Position numbers and translations under genes: made by a program. The notes under the pieces were generated by a model. The model worked only from the letters and a program-made list of their open reading frames with translations, was not told the origin of the DNA and did no database searches. Shown in pieces: positions 53,884 through 62,142 of a stretch of 64,000 bases of DNA. Source of the DNA: Lachnospiraceae bacterium (lineage in GTDB: Bacteria; Bacillota; Clostridia; Lachnospirales; Lachnospiraceae); contig CABJBK010000003.1 in NCBI GenBank assembly GCA_902363825.1, forward strand, positions 1 through 64,000, written 5' to 3'. How positions within the stretch are numbered: the stretch's first letter is position 1; the number at the start of each line of letters is the position of its first letter.

Positions 53884-54795
53884 ATGGCTACCTATGAAAT
53901 TGGCAAGAGAATAAAGAAAGCCAGAGAAGAATGCAAAATGACACAGGAGGAGCTGGCGTTTGGGATCTGCTCCCCTGGCACATTGTCAAAAATCGAGAAC
54001 GGTGTGCAGGCACCAAATAAAAAAACATTTGAGGCACTGATGCAAAGACTCGGAGAGCCGGAATACCTGTATTCCATTCATCTGAGCCGTGAGGAGATAC
54101 GCGAAATGCAGCTGTATCGCAAGATCGAGCGGTGCTTTTTGAAAGAGGATCTGGTCAAAGCCGAGGAACTTTTAGACCAGTATCAGAAAACCTTTGTCGG
54201 GGCGAGAGGGCTGGACTGGCAGAGGTATCAGGCACTCTGGGCATTGTGGCATGCGAAAAAGGGGGCGTCCGCCCGGATCGTGATCCAGGAACTTGAGGCG
54301 GCGTTACGCATTACCATGAAGGGGTATCAGAGCGGGCTGCCGGATGGGAACAAGCGCCTGACGTTTGAAGAGATAGCGATTTTTAATAATATAGCGGTAC
54401 AATATTACCGGATGGGAGACCGTAAGCGGTCTTTTTCTTATATTACATGGTTAAAAGCGTATTTTGATCAGTATAAACTGGACGAAGAAGAACAGGCACA
54501 GATCTATCCGTTAATCCTTGGGAATTATGCGGATATGCTCTGTATGCAGGGAAAATTAAAAGAGGCAAAAAGGGAAGCGGAGCGTGCCATCTGGCTTTGC
54601 AAGGAGTATGCGAAAGCGGCATATCTCGCGTATCTGCTCGGATGCCTTGCCCGGATACTGACAGAACTTGGAGAACGCGAAGAGGCGGAAAATTATTTTG
54701 CGCAGGCGGCATGCATTTTCCGCATCATGGGGAGCTATGGCGCGTTGGAACACATGCGGGAAAGTGACAGAAAAGAACTGTCCATGTTGATCTGA
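53884..54795 (+). CDS. XRE-type regulator with TPR-like helical domain
   Basis: The 303-aa protein has an N-terminal HTH (IGKRIKKAREECKMTQEELAFGICSPGTLSKIENG, residues ~5-40) and a long helical C-terminal part with tetratricopeptide-style pairs (LGNYADMLCMQGKLKEAKREAERAI; LARILTELGEREEAENYFAQAA). This is the plan of peptide-sensing RRNPP regulators, but no candidate signal-peptide gene is visible beside it. GAGGAGGAAA precedes the start. Confidence 0.82.
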   Translation: MATYEIGKRIKKAREECKMTQEELAFGICSPGTLSKIENGVQAPNKKTFEALMQRLGEPEYLYSIHLSREEIREMQLYRKIERCFLKEDLVKAEELLDQYQKTFVGARGLDWQRYQALWALWHAKKGASARIVIQELEAALRITMKGYQSGLPDGNKRLTFEEIAIFNNIAVQYYRMGDRKRSFSYITWLKAYFDQYKLDEEEQAQIYPLILGNYADMLCMQGKLKEAKREAERAIWLCKEYAKAAYLAYLLGCLARILTELGEREEAENYFAQAACIFRIMGSYGALEHMRESDRKELSMLI

Positions 54796-54857
54796 ATAAA
54801 CAGGGAGATGTATAAATAAGATACCCTTTGGAGAAAGCAAAGTGGGATACTTTATTC

Positions 54858-54886
54858 TTGTCATAAAAGAAAAAAAGGTATAGTAT
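54858..54886 (+). promoter_or_regulatory. Probable promoter of ddl-murF
   Basis: TTGTCA (54858-54863), 17 bases, TAGTAT (54881-54886), 33 bases before ddl. Confidence 0.45.
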
Positions 54887-54919
54887 AGATAGCATAATCG
54901 TAAAAAGGAGATATCAGGC

Positions 54920-55972
54920 ATGAAGATAGTTGTTTTAGCAGGCGGACTCAGCACAGAAAGAGACGTTTCGTTTGTGACAGGAAACATGGTCAGCAAGGCA
55001 TTACGCGCAAAAGGACATCAGGTTATTTTGCTGGATGTATTTATGGGATATAGCAATAAGAAAGAAGATCTGGACGGGATTTTTGACCGTTCCGAGGAAG
55101 TGAGTGTCAAGGTGGAGGGCATTCCTGAGACAGCCCCGGACATTGCAAAGGTAAAGGCAATGCGTGAGGACAAATCAGACGCGTTTTTCGGTCCGAATGT
55201 CATAGAGATGTGCCAGATGGCGGACATCGTATTTATGGCGCTTCACGGAGAAAACGGAGAGAACGGAAAAGTGCAGGCGGCGCTGGATCTGTTTGGCGTA
55301 AAATATACGGGAACCGGATACTTCAGCAGTGCGGTGGCAATGAACAAAGCCGTGACAAAGCTGTATTTTGAGGTGAACGATATCCCGACTCCGCACGGCA
55401 TCACATTAAAGAAAGCGGACCGCGCGACGGCATTTGAAAAGACCGGACTTACCCTTCCTTGTGTGGTAAAACCATGCAGCGGCGGATCCAGCATCGGTGT
55501 TTCCATTGCGGATACCAAAGAAGCATATGAGAAAGCGTTGGAAGAAGCATTCCGTTACGAAGAAGAAGTTGTGATCGAAGACTACATCAAGGGCAGAGAG
55601 TTTTCGGTTGGCGTCATCGACGGCAAGGCACTGCCGGTCATTGAGATCGCGCCGAAGCAGGGATTTTATGATTTCGTAAATAAATACAAGGCGGGAAGTA
55701 CGGTAGAGACCTGCCCGGCAGAACTTTCCGAAGAAGTGACCAAAAAAATGCAGTATTACGCAGAACGCGCAGCAGAAGTGATCGGGCTTGACACCTACTC
55801 CCGCATGGATTTTCTGATGGACGCGGACGAGAATCTGTTCTGTCTTGAGGCGAATACACTTCCGGGAATGACACCGACCAGCCTGGTTCCGCAGGAAGCG
55901 GCGGCGATCGGCGTGAATTTTGAGGATCTGTGCGAACAGCTGATCCGGGTTTCCATGAAAAAATACCAGTAG
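54920..55972 (+). CDS. ddl: D-alanine--D-alanine ligase
   Basis: Makes the D-Ala-D-Ala dipeptide that MurF adds to the peptidoglycan precursor. The 350-aa ATP-grasp enzyme has LAGGLSTERDVSFVTG, LHGENGENGKVQAALD, KPCSGGSSIGV, and FLEANTLPGMTPTSLVPQEA. AAGGAG is well placed. murF follows after 15 bases, a logical enzyme pair. Confidence 0.95.
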   Translation: MKIVVLAGGLSTERDVSFVTGNMVSKALRAKGHQVILLDVFMGYSNKKEDLDGIFDRSEEVSVKVEGIPETAPDIAKVKAMREDKSDAFFGPNVIEMCQMADIVFMALHGENGENGKVQAALDLFGVKYTGTGYFSSAVAMNKAVTKLYFEVNDIPTPHGITLKKADRATAFEKTGLTLPCVVKPCSGGSSIGVSIADTKEAYEKALEEAFRYEEEVVIEDYIKGREFSVGVIDGKALPVIEIAPKQGFYDFVNKYKAGSTVETCPAELSEEVTKKMQYYAERAAEVIGLDTYSRMDFLMDADENLFCLEANTLPGMTPTSLVPQEAAAIGVNFEDLCEQLIRVSMKKYQ

Positions 55973-55987
55973 AGGATAATACGATCG

Positions 55988-57385
55988 ATGAAAAATATGA
56001 CATTGGAAAATATCGAAAAGGCGTGCGGCGGCAGATACATTGGAACGGAAGCTGAAAAAAAGACGGAAGTCCTTGGTGTTGTCATTGACAGCAGACAGGT
56101 GGAGTCCGGCTATCTGTTTGTCGCAATCCCGGGAGAAAAAGTCGATGGGCACAAGTTTATCCCGGATGTCTTTGCAAAAGGCGCGGCAGCAGTTTTGTCG
56201 GAGCAGCAGTTAGAGGATCCGGCGGGACCTTATATTCTTGTGGAGAGCACAACAAAGGCACTGCGCGATCTGGCGGAGTATTACCGGAAATCGCTGGATA
56301 TCAAGGTCGTCGGGATCACCGGAAGTGTCGGTAAGACCAGCACGAAAGAGATGATCGCATCCGTGCTTTCCGAGAAATACAGGGTCTTAAAGACCGAAGG
56401 AAATTACAACAACGAGATCGGACTTCCGCTCACAATCTTTAAGATCCGCGCGGAACATGAGGTGGCAGTCCTTGAGATGGGCATTTCCGAGTTTGGGGAG
56501 ATGCACCGCCTTGCGACCATGGCGAACCCGGATATCTGTGTGATCACAAATATCGGACTTTGCCATCTGGAAAACTTAAAGACCAGAGACGGGATCTTAA
56601 AAGCGAAGACCGAGTCCTTTGCGCATCTGAAAAAAGACGGGATCGCGATCTTAAACGGAGATGACGACAAGCTCTCAACGATCCGTCAGGTCGGCGACAA
56701 AGAGCCGGTCTTCTATGGCATGGAAGAAAAGATGGAATACCGGGAAGACGCGAAAAAGTCGGTATACGCGACCGGAGTGGAAAACCTCGGACTGTATGGC
56801 ATGCAGGCGCGGATACATACCCCGGAGGGCGAGCGGGATGTGCGCATTCCGATCCCGGGCGAACATAATGTATACAATGCGCTCGCGGCAACTGCAGTCG
56901 GACTTTCCCTCGGGCTTTCCCTCGATCAGATCAGTTCCGGGATCCTAAAGGCAAAGACCATCGGCGGAAGGACGAATCTGTTAAACACCGGAAGCATGAC
57001 AGTCATCGACGACTGTTACAATGCCAACCCGGTTTCCATGAAAGCGTCGATCGATGTCCTTGCGACTGCGGAAGGAAGAAAGATCGCAGTTCTCGGAGAT
57101 ATGGGAGAACTGGGTGAAAACGAAAAAAAACTCCACTACGAGGTAGGGGAGTATCTTGCAAAAAAAGAGATCGATGTTTTATTCTGCGCAGGAGAACTTT
57201 CCGAAGAGATCGCAAAAGCGGCTCAAAAAGAAAGTAAGACCTGCGAAGTATATTATTTTAAGACGAGGGATGCTCTCTTAGAGCAGCTTCTGCCGTTCTT
57301 AAAAACGGGAGACACGGTTTTGGTCAAGGCCTCCCATTTCATGGAATATCCTAAGATTGTGAAATCACTGACTGATTGTCAGTAA
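55988..57385 (+). CDS. murF: UDP-MurNAc-tripeptide--D-Ala-D-Ala ligase
   Basis: Completes the cytosolic muropeptide precursor. The 465-aa Mur ligase has ATP loop GITGSVGKTSTKEM, NYNNEIGLPLT, and the C-terminal DDCYNANPVSMKASID. Order with ddl and motif set make MurF clear. Its last 35 bases overlap the 3' end of the converging plsC gene. Confidence 0.95.
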   Translation: MKNMTLENIEKACGGRYIGTEAEKKTEVLGVVIDSRQVESGYLFVAIPGEKVDGHKFIPDVFAKGAAAVLSEQQLEDPAGPYILVESTTKALRDLAEYYRKSLDIKVVGITGSVGKTSTKEMIASVLSEKYRVLKTEGNYNNEIGLPLTIFKIRAEHEVAVLEMGISEFGEMHRLATMANPDICVITNIGLCHLENLKTRDGILKAKTESFAHLKKDGIAILNGDDDKLSTIRQVGDKEPVFYGMEEKMEYREDAKKSVYATGVENLGLYGMQARIHTPEGERDVRIPIPGEHNVYNALAATAVGLSLGLSLDQISSGILKAKTIGGRTNLLNTGSMTVIDDCYNANPVSMKASIDVLATAEGRKIAVLGDMGELGENEKKLHYEVGEYLAKKEIDVLFCAGELSEEIAKAAQKESKTCEVYYFKTRDALLEQLLPFLKTGDTVLVKASHFMEYPKIVKSLTDCQ

Positions 57386-58094
57386 GCATAGTTTCGACCT
57401 TTTTCTGGACGATGGCGGCAAGATGTTTGCGGTCGTCCTTTGAGAGGTCTTCCATCAGAATCGGTTCCCCGTACTGTAAAACGACATGCGTTGATTTTAC
57501 GCGGGGGAAATGATTTTCTAAGATATCAGCAGAACCGGTGATCGCCATTGGAACAATGGGGCAGCCGGTTTTTTCTGCGATCTTTAAGCTGCCCGCTTTA
57601 AACGGCAACAGCAGATCTTCGGTGGTGTTTCTGGTTCCTTCCGGGAAAATGCACATGGAAACGCCGTCTTTTACATAGTCAATTCCCTGTAAAATCGTCT
57701 TTAATCCCTGTTTGATATCCTTGCGGTCCAAAAACAGGCAGTAGAGACGTTTCATCCAGATGTTTAAAAGAGGTACCTTTCCGAGGGTGTCCTTGGAAAT
57801 ATAGCCGGTAAGCCCCGGGCATCTGGCATAGGTGATGATAATATCAAAATAACTCCGGTGATTGCATACATAAAGAACTGCCTTGTCCTTTGGTACATTC
57901 TCTTCACCCTTTACGGTGAGTTTTACGCCGCAGATGAAACAGATGACGCGAAATGCCCACTGCACCATGCGCAGGGAACTGATGTCAGCTGCGTGCCGGT
58001 TGAATTTTCGGATGATCCATTCAACGATCAGTACGGGAATACCAAGGATCAGATAGCAGACTGCAAAAAGCAGCGCGAGAATTGTTCGAATCAT
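57351..58094 (-). CDS. plsC: 1-acyl-sn-glycerol-3-phosphate acyltransferase
   Basis: Makes phosphatidic acid at the membrane. The 247-aa protein has an N-terminal membrane helix, the acyltransferase motif NHRSYFD (HX4D class), and FPEGTRNTTED. Start at 58094 has AAGGAAGG 6 bases upstream; the longer frame is not supported. It converges with murF and overlaps it by 35 bp. Confidence 0.9.
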   Translation of the reverse strand: MIRTILALLFAVCYLILGIPVLIVEWIIRKFNRHAADISSLRMVQWAFRVICFICGVKLTVKGEENVPKDKAVLYVCNHRSYFDIIITYARCPGLTGYISKDTLGKVPLLNIWMKRLYCLFLDRKDIKQGLKTILQGIDYVKDGVSMCIFPEGTRNTTEDLLLPFKAGSLKIAEKTGCPIVPMAITGSADILENHFPRVKSTHVVLQYGEPILMEDLSKDDRKHLAAIVQKKVETMLTDNQSVISQS

Positions 58095-58237
58095 AATAAG
58101 CCTTCCTTTAAAAAAATAGTTTTTTTCATTATACAATAGGAAACCGAGGAAGTACATCTCTTTTTCCGGGAGAAAATGGAATAAGAAACGCGAAAACGGC
58201 ATAAAATGTAATAAGGAAATTATGGGAAGTTTTAGAA

Positions 58238-58660
58238 TTGCGCAATTTGATAACAGGAAAATGCCGGTTACTGATACTTCTTGCCGGTCTTTTATGCCTG
58301 CTCTGCGGCTGTGCCGTGCGGGAGGAGAAGACGCAGAAGGTAAAAGATCTTTCGTATACGATCGTGGATGAGGAGGACATTCCGCAGGCGTTGCTTGATA
58401 CGATCGAAGAAAAGAAAGCGGCGGAGTGCAAGCTCACTTATGAGACAGACGACGCGCTTTATGTGGTTCATGGCTATGGAGAGCAGGAGACCGGCGGTTA
58501 CAGTATAGCGGTAAAGGAGTTTTATCTGACCGGAAATGCGGTCTGTATCGATACGGAACTGATCGGACCCGCAGGAAATGAACATCCGGCAAAGAGCCCG
58601 AGTTTCCCATATATTGTATTGAAGACGGAGCGTCAGAACAAGAACGTGGTATTTGAGTGA
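58238..58660 (+). CDS. Small lipoprotein with PrcB_C-like domain
   Basis: The 140-aa product, read from TTG 58238, has a lipoprotein signal peptide with lipobox LLCGC (Cys ~25). The C-terminal ~70 residues (YVVHGYGEQETGGYSIAVKEFY and SPSFPYIVLKTE) match the style of the PrcB_C / protease-complex-subunit domain. Function on the outer membrane face is unknown. The only ribosome-like site is GGGAAG about 10 bases upstream, so expression may be weak. Confidence 0.65.
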   Translation: MRNLITGKCRLLILLAGLLCLLCGCAVREEKTQKVKDLSYTIVDEEDIPQALLDTIEEKKAAECKLTYETDDALYVVHGYGEQETGGYSIAVKEFYLTGNAVCIDTELIGPAGNEHPAKSPSFPYIVLKTERQNKNVVFE

Positions 58661-58689
58661 AAAATATTTTGATATTCAAAATATTTAAC

Positions 58690-58718
58690 TTGACAAAGTT
58701 TTAACGCAATGCTATACT
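58690..58718 (+). promoter_or_regulatory. Strong sigma-A promoter of veg
   Basis: Perfect TTGACA (58690-58695), 17 bases, TATACT (58713-58718). The near-consensus form agrees with veg being a highly expressed vegetative gene. Confidence 0.8.
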
Positions 58719-58751
58719 AAAGCAAGGGTAAGCTAGGGAGGGATGTTAATT

Positions 58752-58994
58752 ATGCAGCAATCAGATATTAGCAAAGTACGGTCATCCATACATCAGCGTT
58801 GTGGCAACAAGGTTATGATTCAGTTAGACAGGGGAAGAAATAAAGTTGATGTACAGGAAGGCGTGATCCAGAAGGCATATGCGAGCGTTTTTACCATTCT
58901 GGTAAATGACGAGAACGAGGCGAATCCGCCGCAGCTGTTGTCCTTCAGTTACACCGATGTGATTACAAGAGATATCAGAATGAAATTATGCTAA
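58752..58994 (+). CDS. veg: Veg family protein
   Basis: An 80-aa small beta-barrel-like protein of the Veg family (GNKVMIQLDRGRNKVDVQEGVI, then LLSFSYTDVITRDI). Veg affects biofilm matrix genes in Bacillus. ATG at 58752 is preferred because GGGAGG is too near the ATG at 58743. A near-consensus promoter lies upstream and a combined terminator/translation hairpin downstream. Confidence 0.88.
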   Translation: MQQSDISKVRSSIHQRCGNKVMIQLDRGRNKVDVQEGVIQKAYASVFTILVNDENEANPPQLLSFSYTDVITRDIRMKLC

Positions 58995-59002
58995 ACGAGC
59001 AT

Positions 59003-59060
59003 AAAGCTCTTCTGTTCCGAATAAGATGTGATAGATATTCGGAACAGGAGGGCTTTTTTT
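59003..59060 (+). terminator. veg terminator whose 3' arm contains the next gene's ribosome site
   Basis: AGCTCTTCTGTTCCGAATA (59005-59023) pairs with 59036-59054 over 19 bp with two G-U pairs, then a run of seven T. The AGGAGGG (59046-59052) for the next gene lies in the right arm, and its TTG start codon (59059) uses the last two T of the run. Confidence 0.75.
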
Positions 59061-60618
59061 GGTATTAAAGAAAAAATACATACACAGAAATCAGGAAAAG
59101 GGGCAGGCGGTGAGCCAGCTGACACTTGATGATGATTTTAATATTTCCGACCATAAACCGGATGTGGTCAAAGTGATCCAGGATAAGGGAGAGATCCGGC
59201 TTGAGGAAGTGCGGGTGAGTGACGGTCATGTGTGGGTGAAGGGGACGCTTGAGTTTGCCATCCTTTATAAAAGTGACCAGTCCCAGATGCGGATCGCGTC
59301 GCTTACCGGAAGCATACCGTTTCAGGAGAATCTTGGCATGGATCAGGTGACCGAAACGGATACGGTAAAGATCCATACACAGATCGAGGATCTTTCCATC
59401 GGGATCATCAATTCCAGAAAATTAAATATCCGTGCACTGGTATTTCTGCGGGCATCTGCGGAGACAATCGGAGATGAGGCGGTTGCCTATGATATTGAGG
59501 AGGAAGAGGCGGTTGAGAAAAATGTGAGCAGCAGGGAAGTGCTTTCGCTTATCATGGCAAAACGGGATAACTGCAGGTTCAAACAGGAGATCACGCTGCC
59601 GTCCAACAAGCCGAATGTGTCGGAACTCTTATGGAAGAATGTGCAGATCCGCTGTCTGGATACCCGCCTGAAAGAGGGAAAAATAGAAGTCACCGGGGAA
59701 GTGTTGGTCTTTGTCATCTATAACGGCGTGGAAGAGGAAGAAAAACTGCAGTGGATGGAGACGGCGCTCCCGCTGCGCGCGGACGTGGAATGCGCGCTCC
59801 CGGAAGAGGAGCTGATCGCGCAGATACAGGTGAATCCGGGACTGATGGAACTGATCGTGAAGCCGGACTACGACGGGGAAGAGCGTATGCTTGCGCTGGA
59901 TCTTACGCTTGATCTTGACATTCATGTCTGGAGAGAGGAGCCGGTGGAGGTGCTGGAGGATCTGTATTCGTTAAAGAAGAATCTGATCCCGGAATACGAA
60001 GAGGGAACACTCGAAAAGCTGCTGATGAAAAACAATACCAAATGCAGAGTGGAAGAACGGATGGAGATCCCCAGAGAAGAGGGAAATATCCTTCAGATCT
60101 GTTCGTGCAGCGGAAAGGCGGCGGTTGAGAACAGCCGTGTCACGGAAAACGGTGTGGAAGTGGAGGGCACGTTACAGGTGCAGATCCTTTTTGTCACGGC
60201 GGAGGATGCTTCTCCGATCGGCGCGTGGGAAACGCTCCTTCCGTTCCGGCAGCTGATCGAGGCGGATGGGATCACAAGTGACACCAGAACAGAACTCGAA
60301 TGCTGCGTGGAACAGCTTGCCGCGATCCTTTTAGATGGCGGCAATGTGGAGATCAAAGCAACGGTGGATCTCAATCTGATCGCGTTCTTTAAGCAGCATA
60401 TCAAGATATTAAAAGAGGTGAAAGAAGAAGAACTGAACCTGGATGTTTTGCAGAAACGGCCGGGTATTACCGGGTATATCGTAAAAGAGGGCGATTCCAT
60501 GTGGAAAATCGCAAAAGAGAACCATACGACTGTGCAAAATATCATAGATACGAACGAACTGAGTGGAACACAGATGAAAACAGGCGAAAAACTGCTGATC
60601 GTAAAGGCAGTATCATAG
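59059..60618 (+). CDS. SPOCS (DUF3794) and LysM protein, SipL-like spore coat morphogenetic factor
   Basis: The 519-aa protein carries SPOCS-type repeats over most of its length (for example LTLDDDFNISDHKPDVVKVI at the N-terminus and VEGTLQVQILFVTAEDASPIGAWETLLPF) and a C-terminal LysM domain (YIVKEGDSMWKIAKENHTTV, ~475-517). This layout and length match C. difficile SipL, which binds SpoIVA to attach coat to the forespore. TTG at 59059 is kept as start since the conserved N-terminal block begins right after it. Confidence 0.8.
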   Translation: MVLKKKYIHRNQEKGQAVSQLTLDDDFNISDHKPDVVKVIQDKGEIRLEEVRVSDGHVWVKGTLEFAILYKSDQSQMRIASLTGSIPFQENLGMDQVTETDTVKIHTQIEDLSIGIINSRKLNIRALVFLRASAETIGDEAVAYDIEEEEAVEKNVSSREVLSLIMAKRDNCRFKQEITLPSNKPNVSELLWKNVQIRCLDTRLKEGKIEVTGEVLVFVIYNGVEEEEKLQWMETALPLRADVECALPEEELIAQIQVNPGLMELIVKPDYDGEERMLALDLTLDLDIHVWREEPVEVLEDLYSLKKNLIPEYEEGTLEKLLMKNNTKCRVEERMEIPREEGNILQICSCSGKAAVENSRVTENGVEVEGTLQVQILFVTAEDASPIGAWETLLPFRQLIEADGITSDTRTELECCVEQLAAILLDGGNVEIKATVDLNLIAFFKQHIKILKEVKEEELNLDVLQKRPGITGYIVKEGDSMWKIAKENHTTVQNIIDTNELSGTQMKTGEKLLIVKAVS

Positions 60619-60637
60619 GTAAAATTGACGAAAAATC

Positions 60638-60666
60638 TTGCTGACGCCGGGAAAGTTTGATATGAT
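60638..60666 (+). promoter_or_regulatory. Probable promoter of the repeat-bearing membrane protein gene
   Basis: TTGCTG (60638-60643), 17 bases, TATGAT (60661-60666), 48 bases before the start codon. Confidence 0.45.
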
Positions 60667-60713
60667 TAGGAAAGAAGTTATGAAATGTAAACAAAAAAGG
60701 AGTTTTTAAGAAC

Positions 60714-62057
60714 ATGTCAAACGAATTTGAAAACAATAACGATGGAGGAGAAAACAACCAGAATCCATATTATCAGGATTATGGGGCTCCGTCACAGGGG
60801 AGCGGGCAGCAGGAAAACAATACCGATCCGTACCAGAACGCAGGAAACCAGGACTATAGCAACCCGTATCAGAGTGGACAGCAGGATTACAGCAATCCAT
60901 ATCAGAGCGGACAGCAGGATTATGGCAGCCAATATCAGAGCGGACAGCAGAATTATGGTAATCCATATCAGAACGGACAGCAGACGTACGGCGGTTACAA
61001 CCCATATGGAAATGTTCCGTTAGATAAAAAGGGACAGCCGTTAAAGAACCGGTTTGGAATGAAACTGACATTCAGTATTCTTGAGATGATCAGCGGAAAC
61101 CTGATTTCACTGATCTGCGGTATCATTGCCTGCGTGTTTACCTGCAAGGCAAATACCGCTTATAAAGAAGGAAAATGGGAAGAATTTAAGTCGCACGCGA
61201 AAGTATCCAATATTGTTTTGTGGGTCGGACTTGGTGTTTGCATCGTGGTTTATGTGATCGTGTTCGCCCTGATCGCGGTGGTGGGTCTGTCAGTCCTTCC
61301 GTTTATAGGATCCGGCAGCTCCGGTTCGTCGGTGGCAAGCGGTTCCTATGATTATTATGATGAACAGGATTATAACTATTACGACGACACAGACGACTAC
61401 GATTACGACGACGAAGATGATGATGCGGATGAGGAAGAAACCGAAGATTACGCGGATGACTGGGAGGAAGAGGATACCGAAGACGCAGACGCGGATACAG
61501 GTTATGCATCAGCAGGCGTTACAGCCGGAAGCGGTTATACCGATCCGACGGTTACCATAAACGGCGCAACCGTTACTTTCCCGTTAAGCTATGCGGATTT
61601 CGTGGCAGAAACCGGTCTTACCATGGATGCGGATGAAACAGGAGACATCGTCAGCGCGGACGAATATGACAATTACGATATCACAAATGCTTATGACAGC
61701 GAAGGAAATGATGTGTGCAGCATCTGGCTTTATAATATGAGCGGCTCCGATCTTGCGATGGAAGACTGCTATGTTGCTGGCATCATCGCGTACAATGACG
61801 GATATTCTACGGCACTGGATCTTGTGATGCAAAACGGCATTACCTTTGCGTCAACACAGGATGAAGTCAGAACAGCGCTTGGAGAACCGAGCAATACCTC
61901 TTCGGATACTTACAGTGACGGGTCTCTTTATGAAAGCTGGAACTGGGACTACGCGGATCCGGATTCCAATTATTTTGATGAGGTACAGATCGAGTTCGTA
62001 GACGGTGTGATCACCAAGATCGAAGTTGACAACGTGACTTTGCCGGCAGGACAGTAA
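60714..62057 (+). CDS. Membrane protein with N-terminal Tyr/Gln repeats, CD225-like helices and acidic linker
   Basis: Order in 447 aa: a Tyr/Gln/Asn-rich N-terminus with four 11-residue repeats (NPYQSGQQDYS); a two-helix membrane part (~115-200) where CGIIACVFTCKANTAYKEGKWEEFKSHAKVS recalls CD225/dispanin proteins; a strongly acidic Asp/Glu/Tyr linker (~215-265); and an extracytoplasmic domain (~275-447) not recognised, with a short helix-strand pattern like SmpA/BLC-type folds (FASTQDEVRTALGEPS). Function unknown. AAAAGGAG precedes the start. Confidence 0.6.
   Translation: MSNEFENNNDGGENNQNPYYQDYGAPSQGSGQQENNTDPYQNAGNQDYSNPYQSGQQDYSNPYQSGQQDYGSQYQSGQQNYGNPYQNGQQTYGGYNPYGNVPLDKKGQPLKNRFGMKLTFSILEMISGNLISLICGIIACVFTCKANTAYKEGKWEEFKSHAKVSNIVLWVGLGVCIVVYVIVFALIAVVGLSVLPFIGSGSSGSSVASGSYDYYDEQDYNYYDDTDDYDYDDEDDDADEEETEDYADDWEEEDTEDADADTGYASAGVTAGSGYTDPTVTINGATVTFPLSYADFVAETGLTMDADETGDIVSADEYDNYDITNAYDSEGNDVCSIWLYNMSGSDLAMEDCYVAGIIAYNDGYSTALDLVMQNGITFASTQDEVRTALGEPSNTSSDTYSDGSLYESWNWDYADPDSNYFDEVQIEFVDGVITKIEVDNVTLPAGQ
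60861..60992 (+). repeat. Four tandem 33-bp coding repeats
   Basis: Units begin at 60861, 60894, 60927 and 60960, each encoding (N/S)(P/Q)YQ(S/N)GQQ(D/N/T)Y(S/G). Copies differ by several bases, so they are not a recent slippage product. A degenerate unit precedes them at 60825. Confidence 0.85.
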
Positions 62058-62142
62058 AAACAGTTCCGTTAAGAATGAAAAAGAAAGAAGCAGATATATG
62101 AGCAGAAATACAAAAGATTTAAAGTCCGGGGAGAAAATATGT

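Noticed and set aside
54812..54823. A signal-peptide gene for the XRE-TPR regulator
   Set aside because: The only small frame directly downstream codes for three residues.
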